From Inia geoffrensis (taxonomy: Eukaryota; Chordata; Mammalia; Artiodactyla; Iniidae): a stretch of 64,000 bases of DNA. Below, piece by piece: positions 58,792 to 64,000 of this stretch. Each line of letters begins with the position of its first letter. Positions within the stretch are counted from its first letter, which is position 1. The DNA is taken from positions 36,634,318 through 36,698,317 of the forward strand of contig CM070919.1 of NCBI GenBank assembly GCA_036417435.1. Direction: 5' to 3'. Both the position numbers and the translations under genes were made by a program. Below the pieces are notes generated by a model. It worked only from the letters and a program-made list of their open reading frames with translations. It was not told the DNA's origin and ran no database searches.

Positions 58792-61700
58792 TGTCCAAGT
58801 TTTTGAATCACTCTGAATCTCTACTAACTTTGACAATCCATATCCTCTAAAGCTGCAGAGTGGTTATTAGTTTTGACTTGTCTTTCTGGGAAGTACCTTG
58901 CAACCTTAACTTTGCAGCATCCCTTCATCCCTTAATCTGTGCCTGCACAAGTCCCGTCGTGTCCCAAGAGCCTCATTAGAATTACATTCTCAAATCAAAC
59001 AAATCCTGGGGAAAGTTTGAATTAGAATCTTCACATAACTTTTGCACCTTATTTGCTGTGTAAATAAAAATCATAAAATCCATAGTCCCCAGAGCTGTCC
59101 TGATAAATGTTCTTTCATTGTGTTGACGATTTATTTCCCTAGGCGTCAGTTTCTTTACCCCTAAGAATGGGAGTAAATGTACCTAAACACATTTAGCTAT
59201 TGATGTCAGGTATTTGGTGCCACTGTTGTCTGTCTGGCTCTTCACGCTGTGATTTATCTTTACTAAAAAGAGAGGCAGCAGCCTGAAGCTGAGACTCTGC
59301 TCTCACATGGCAGGAGTGCTACTGAGAGGTAAATTTCAGTGACAGCTGCATTGTTCTGGGAAATGTTACATGTGTTCTATACTTTAGAAAAGGGACATTT
59401 TTTAAGGACTTCTAAGAGTCAGTTCTGCATGTAGGTAATTGTTTTGTGGATGAGTATGTCTGGATTTAACCTAGACCTTTCCATTTAGGTGATTTACACA
59501 TAGCCTATGAGGATGAGAGTTTTGAGGTCTTTAGAAGAAATATGTTTGACATACTTCAGGGTCATGTGATAAAGGATTCTATCCTGTGGTGGTCATTTGT
59601 GAACAAATTTTCCCTCCAGCCTGCTTCCTGTGGTGTAACTTGGGTCCCAAGAGCTACTATAAATTAACCTTATTCCTACTCAGCTGACGGTGAGGCCTAC
59701 TGGCTTTAGAGGCAGTGTGTTCAGAAAAAAAAAAAAGAAAATGGAGGGTTAAATCTACTGTCCTTTTTCTCCAGTGGGAGCAGTATAAGAAAATATTGAT
59801 TATTGGTATTGTTTTATGATCATTTAGGTGTCATTGAAATATACCTGATTTCTTTAGGCTTGATAAATCTGATTCCTTCCTTTCTTACTATCTTGTGTTT
59901 ATTTCCCACCATGAATTTAGTGGTTTTCTAGCTAGTTTTTTTAAGTCTCTCAAAATAAGTTACTATGTAAGTGCTCTGTGTCTTAGGGAAACAATTTATA
60001 AATTATGATTATTATCCAAAAGAAATTTTTGAATCTGTTCCTTTGAATTAAAATGTTATATGCCATAATTTAAAAAGTTTATGAAGAGGTAGGGTATCAG
60101 AATAAAAGCCAGTTATGTGTCAAATTTATATTGTATTGTTTTATTAAAAGCCTGCCATTGTGTTCCTTTACTAATATACTAGAGTATCTTTTTCAATTTG
60201 GAACACCTGATTGATTTGCATCTTTTAAAAATCATCTAAGACCTTAATTTCCACCAAATCTAGTGTAGAGGAGGTTTGAAAGCTCAACTGACTGGATATA
60301 TTGTGTAATTTAACCAGAAATAAAGGCAAAAGATGCTCCTTTTAAATCTTGCCAAGTTCATGAGAAGCCTTTTACTGAGAAGTTTAGGTCCAAGGCGTTT
60401 GGGAGTGAAACCAGGTGCAAAATAATATGTCATCAGCTATTTCACAGGATTAGTGAGGAAGAGAAGGACCACGACTAGGGCCAGATTATAAATAAGCCAC
60501 GTTCTTCCCCAAACTCAAGCCAGGTAACCGTAGCCACCAGCCAGCTGGTGAAGTGTTCATGTAGATTTTAAGTAATGTTCACTGTCTGCAGAGATCCGTA
60601 TTACCCTAAGGGAGTAAATAAAAAATCAGAGCTTTGCATTTAGTTTCATGTAAGCACGGAAGACGATTTCAAGGAATGTGATTATTCCGTCCCGCAATGG
60701 TACCTTAGTATTCTTCAGTGGCAGAATTTCTCTCTGTCATTTCTCGAATGTGACAAGTTGAAAATAGCCTCATTTCATCTTAAACCATTCCTTTTCCACC
60801 TACCTGTTTTTAAAATACAAGTTACGGTGTTGGTCTGTACAGAAGCCATGGCCTTTCTCCCTTTTCATATTTAACATAGTATTTTCACAGATGACGGTGT
60901 GACTAGAGCCGATTTTTTTCTTTCCTCTTCTCCATGATGGGTTCATTGACCCTCTCTTCTTTGAGTGCCTCTTTAGTGAGGCTGGAAAGCGTCTGCCTCT
61001 AATATGGCTGTTATTTCTGGGGTTTAACAGACATGTGCCTTGGATAAATTAAGGACCAGTCAAAGGAGGTCCATGAATATGAATACTTTGCCAGCTGCCT
61101 TTCCATTAAACCCTGTTGGTTGAACGAAATTAGTAAATAATTACGTTGGTGGGGAATCTGGTAGATCCAAATGGAATATAATGTCTTCCTTTAACAGCAG
61201 AGCTTAATTTTTTTCCTATACACCAAATTAGTTTTTAGGGTAATCTCCATTGCAGATGGACTGATTTGCATTAAAACTATGACTCCGTGTTCTGATTTGT
61301 CAACACCTCCTTTTTAAAGAAGTCTTTAACATTAAGCATGGGTGGGTAAGACCATCTGTTTCTGGAGCTTGCCCGTAGCTCCATCACTTAACACATGAGA
61401 CAGGTTACAGCTGTTTAATTGTTATGGTGCTGAATGATTATCATTCCATCCAAAATGAACATTTATATATGTATGCACAGAAAGCGTGTGGTTAAGCATA
61501 ACTGGTCTAATTGTGAATTAATGGTGTTAGGTATTCATCAGTTAGACCCGACATGAGCAGTGAAGTGTAAAATAATGCTTTTCACAGACACTTCAACTCT
61601 TGGGTTTTAAGGTGAGTCCCCAGTAGTGATTATTATGCGTGTGAGAAACCCACTCCCAATACGTTGGTGTATGTAAAGGGAAAAGATCACCATATAACTG

Positions 61701-62629
61701 TCATAAAAAGCAAAGAGAAAACCATCTATGTGGTTACTGCACATACCCTAACTCTTTCCTGCCCCCAAAAGCGTTATCCTCTGATCTGTGACCAGTGTAG
61801 GTACAAGCCCCAGAGTAAAAGCCTAGGTGGGCGATTATGGTTGCACGTACCAGCAAGGCACCCACAAGCTACTGGGAACATTTTTCTCAGCCAAGTGAGG
61901 GTGGGTTTCCCCCTGTATGTAGGAATGGTGACACACAGACTCACATCATTGTGCTGCAAAGGCTATAGCAATTTATATTCTGATAGGCCTGCTCAATACA
62001 TTCCATAATGAAAAACAGAATGAAAACTTTTCAGCAAAATTGCAGGATAAAGATCGTGATATGCATGTAAAATAAGATATTTAAATGTCTTAGTTCCCAA
62101 GTAGTTACTGTAAAAGTGACTTGTACTTCCGAATTTATGAGCAGATTATACGAAGATTTACATAGCCCTTTAAAAAATATTAATTTACGTTGCTCGAATC
62201 AAATCACTAATGAGGGAACACGAAATATGTAAGGACAAGTTGTGATGTGCTCTTTATTCTAAAAAGCTGAACCACATTTTGATTAGGAACTTTGCATATA
62301 TACCAGCACAGGGCTTATGTGAGACAGAGAATAAGAAAACTTCTTGACACAAAAGTGGAGTTGTCTCCACTTTGGGATCTAGCCCGTTCACATGAAGAAG
62401 GGTCCCGTCAAAGGGAGTATATCTTAAGCAGGTGGAGCATAGGGGGCCCATCCTGGCGTCGCTGGGGCAGAGTGGACCCCATGGCTTATGAAAACAGATG
62501 ACTGGCAGCCCGGAGATGCTTTGTTTACAGTCAGATTTCTTCCTTTCTTCATAGTCTCGTAAAAGGTACCAGTGACTTCATGATTTTGTCCTTTTTAAAC
62601 TGTCTTTATTAAAAAGATTAATTCATAGT

Positions 62630-62885
62630 ACCTGTTACTTAAGGGTTTACTATGTGCTAAGGCACAATGCAAAGTTCTCTGCGTATATTATCTTACTTAA
62701 TTTTCACAACAACCTTATCAAGTGGAAGCTATTAAAATGTCGATTGACAGAACTGAGGCTCAGAGAGGTTCTATAACTTTTCTGTGGATGCACAGCTAGT
62801 AAGTAACAAAACCAGAACCCAAATCCACATGAACCGTTCGCAAGCCCCTCCTCTTAAGCACTAGACTATGCTGCCTCCTAAATTA
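62630..62885 (-). repeat. MIR, antisense
   Basis: tactatgtgctaaggcacaa, ttttcacaacaaccttatca, actgaggctcagagaggttc and gcacagctagtaagtaacaa, then agactatgctgcctcc. Nearly full length. Confidence 0.85.
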
Positions 62886-64000
62886 CTGTTTAATTGTTTT
62901 AGCATGCATGTATAGAGTAGAATAGGTGGAAATTAAGTTTTGTTCTGTGATGAAGATAATATCTACATACCTGTCACATACGATTGAATTGTCATAGAAA
63001 CAGATGCGGTAATAACCATGTCAGCGATATATCAATAATAAAATGCCCCTTTTTTATTCAGGAAAATTTGAATTATAGCTGATGACAGGATCCATAGCTT
63101 GCCAAAATAACAATAATAATTGCAGCAACAAAAAAAAACAGTTCAGAGAAAATCACTTTGTGCTGTAGACGATTTAAGAGAGTTGTAAACTACTTATTGA
63201 AAACTCCACACTTTTTTTTTTCCACACTTCTTTTTAAAAGTTAAATTTATTTCCAGTTTCTTAGTAGACTGAATACTATGTATAGACATTGACCACTGAA
63301 AAGCACTCATACAAAGTGAGTAGATGACTTGTGTAACCAGTTATCGGCTCATGAAAAAAGTCTCAGAAAAGTTTAATACCCAGGATACAAGTGGTAAACA
63401 TCTATGCACACTCTCTCACACCTGCAAATGAAGAAAAAATACTCTCTCTGTAAATCACCTTTGAAAAGAGCTGTTTACCTACATTTTTTTTCCAAATAAA
63501 TTACAGTTTTATCTTCAGTAAGTTAAACAGATTGTTCAACTTTGTTCATTATTTTTCCTGGTAAAGTTTTTAAAAATTGACAACAGAAAGACCTAGTATA
63601 TTTTACATACTTATTCACGCCTTATTCTATAAGTTTTCTTAAATGCTAAATGTTATGAATAGACAAAAGTAATGATGGTAGACAAGAAATTACACTCGTT
63701 GATATTGACCAAATAGATCGTTTTCATGGTTTCCTGCCACAAGACTTGCTAGTACTACACAGACACCACTTTGGTAATTGCAATAAGCAAGTGCACTGTA
63801 CCAGAATGTTAAAGATTCAAATATTTGTTTAGTGTAAAATGTATCTGTGTTCTGATTTTCATTTATTAATGTGAAGAACTGCCTCTGATAGCTTAGTTCC
63901 CAAATCAGGGTACTAAAATATACCTGATTTTTTTTTTTTTTTTATTTAGGAAATCATAAGATAATGTGGTTTTGCTCATGTCATTCACTGAACTCAAGCA

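Larger units (their letters stand above)
49674..64000 (+). other. TENM3: TENM3 intron after EGF7 (5' part), phase 1
   Basis: Runs past the right edge. It starts with a 12-bp GC-rich tandem repeat, then holds three CHR SINEs, MIRs and a tandem duplication. The stretches 49850-53940, 54345-55330, 55550-57000, 57240-58075, 58800-62630 and 62890-64000 contain no gene or repeat I can name. A search by eye for EGF8 and for a short insert exon was negative. Confidence 0.8.

Noticed and set aside
61579..61612. Micro-exon candidate: tttcacAG, 24 bases, then gtgagt
   Set aside because: The splice-like ends are good, but in phase 1 the frame reads to a stop (TTT TAA), and the residues do not match any teneurin linker.
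63930..63990. T run followed by atttag, resembling a strong acceptor for EGF8
   Set aside because: The following codons (GGA AAT CAT AAG ATA) do not match EGF8 or its linker and contain no EGF cysteine pattern. The T run is probably a homopolymer.
1..64000. CRISPR array, prophage, operon or biosynthetic cluster
   Set aside because: Introns, SINEs, L1s and a split teneurin gene show this is a mammalian chromosome. No array of spaced identical repeats was found.

Overview
The window is mammalian nuclear DNA, most probably from a toothed whale. Two things show this. It holds eleven copies of the cetacean-type tRNA-derived SINE (CHR family) in two size classes, both starting GGG(A)CTTCCCTGGTGG and carrying visible A and B boxes. 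It also holds L1 3' ends of the cetartiodactyl type. The species cannot be named from this sequence.

The only protein-coding gene I can support is one long-intron gene on the + strand, the teneurin TENM3 (Odz3/Ten-3), seen as seven consecutive internal exons: 19444-19566, 35107-35321, 40660-40870, 41302-41403, 41604-41798, 42907-43107 and 49488-49673. All have GT-AG junctions and together give an uninterrupted reading frame. They encode the residues just after the transmembrane helix, the juxtamembrane linker and a conserved extracellular stretch, then EGF-like repeats 1 to 7 of the usual eight. The intracellular domain and membrane helix lie upstream of the window. EGF8, the NHL propeller, the YD-repeat barrel and the C-terminal domains lie downstream.

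Layout. 1-19443 is the 3' part of the intron after the transmembrane exon: old MIR, L2 and hAT debris, four short and one long CHR SINE, and nested antisense L1s. 19567-35106 is a 15.5 kb intron with a Tigger-like MITE, a long L2 ORF2 relic broken by an LTR, and a layered L2/SINE/L1/MIR cluster. 35322-40659 is a 5.3 kb intron, the only phase-0 intron here. 40871-43107 is compact and carries EGF1 to EGF5. 43108-49487 is a 6.4 kb intron. 49674-64000 is the start of another intron, beginning with a GC-rich 12-bp tandem repeat and becoming poor in young repeats towards the window end.

No tRNA, rRNA, CRISPR, prokaryotic or viral system is present, and I found no convincing undescribed gene system. 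The most unusual features are the in-frame GC-rich minisatellite touching the EGF6-7 exon, a composite SINE insertion bounded by one target-site duplication, and long repeat-poor intronic stretches that may hold conserved regulatory DNA.
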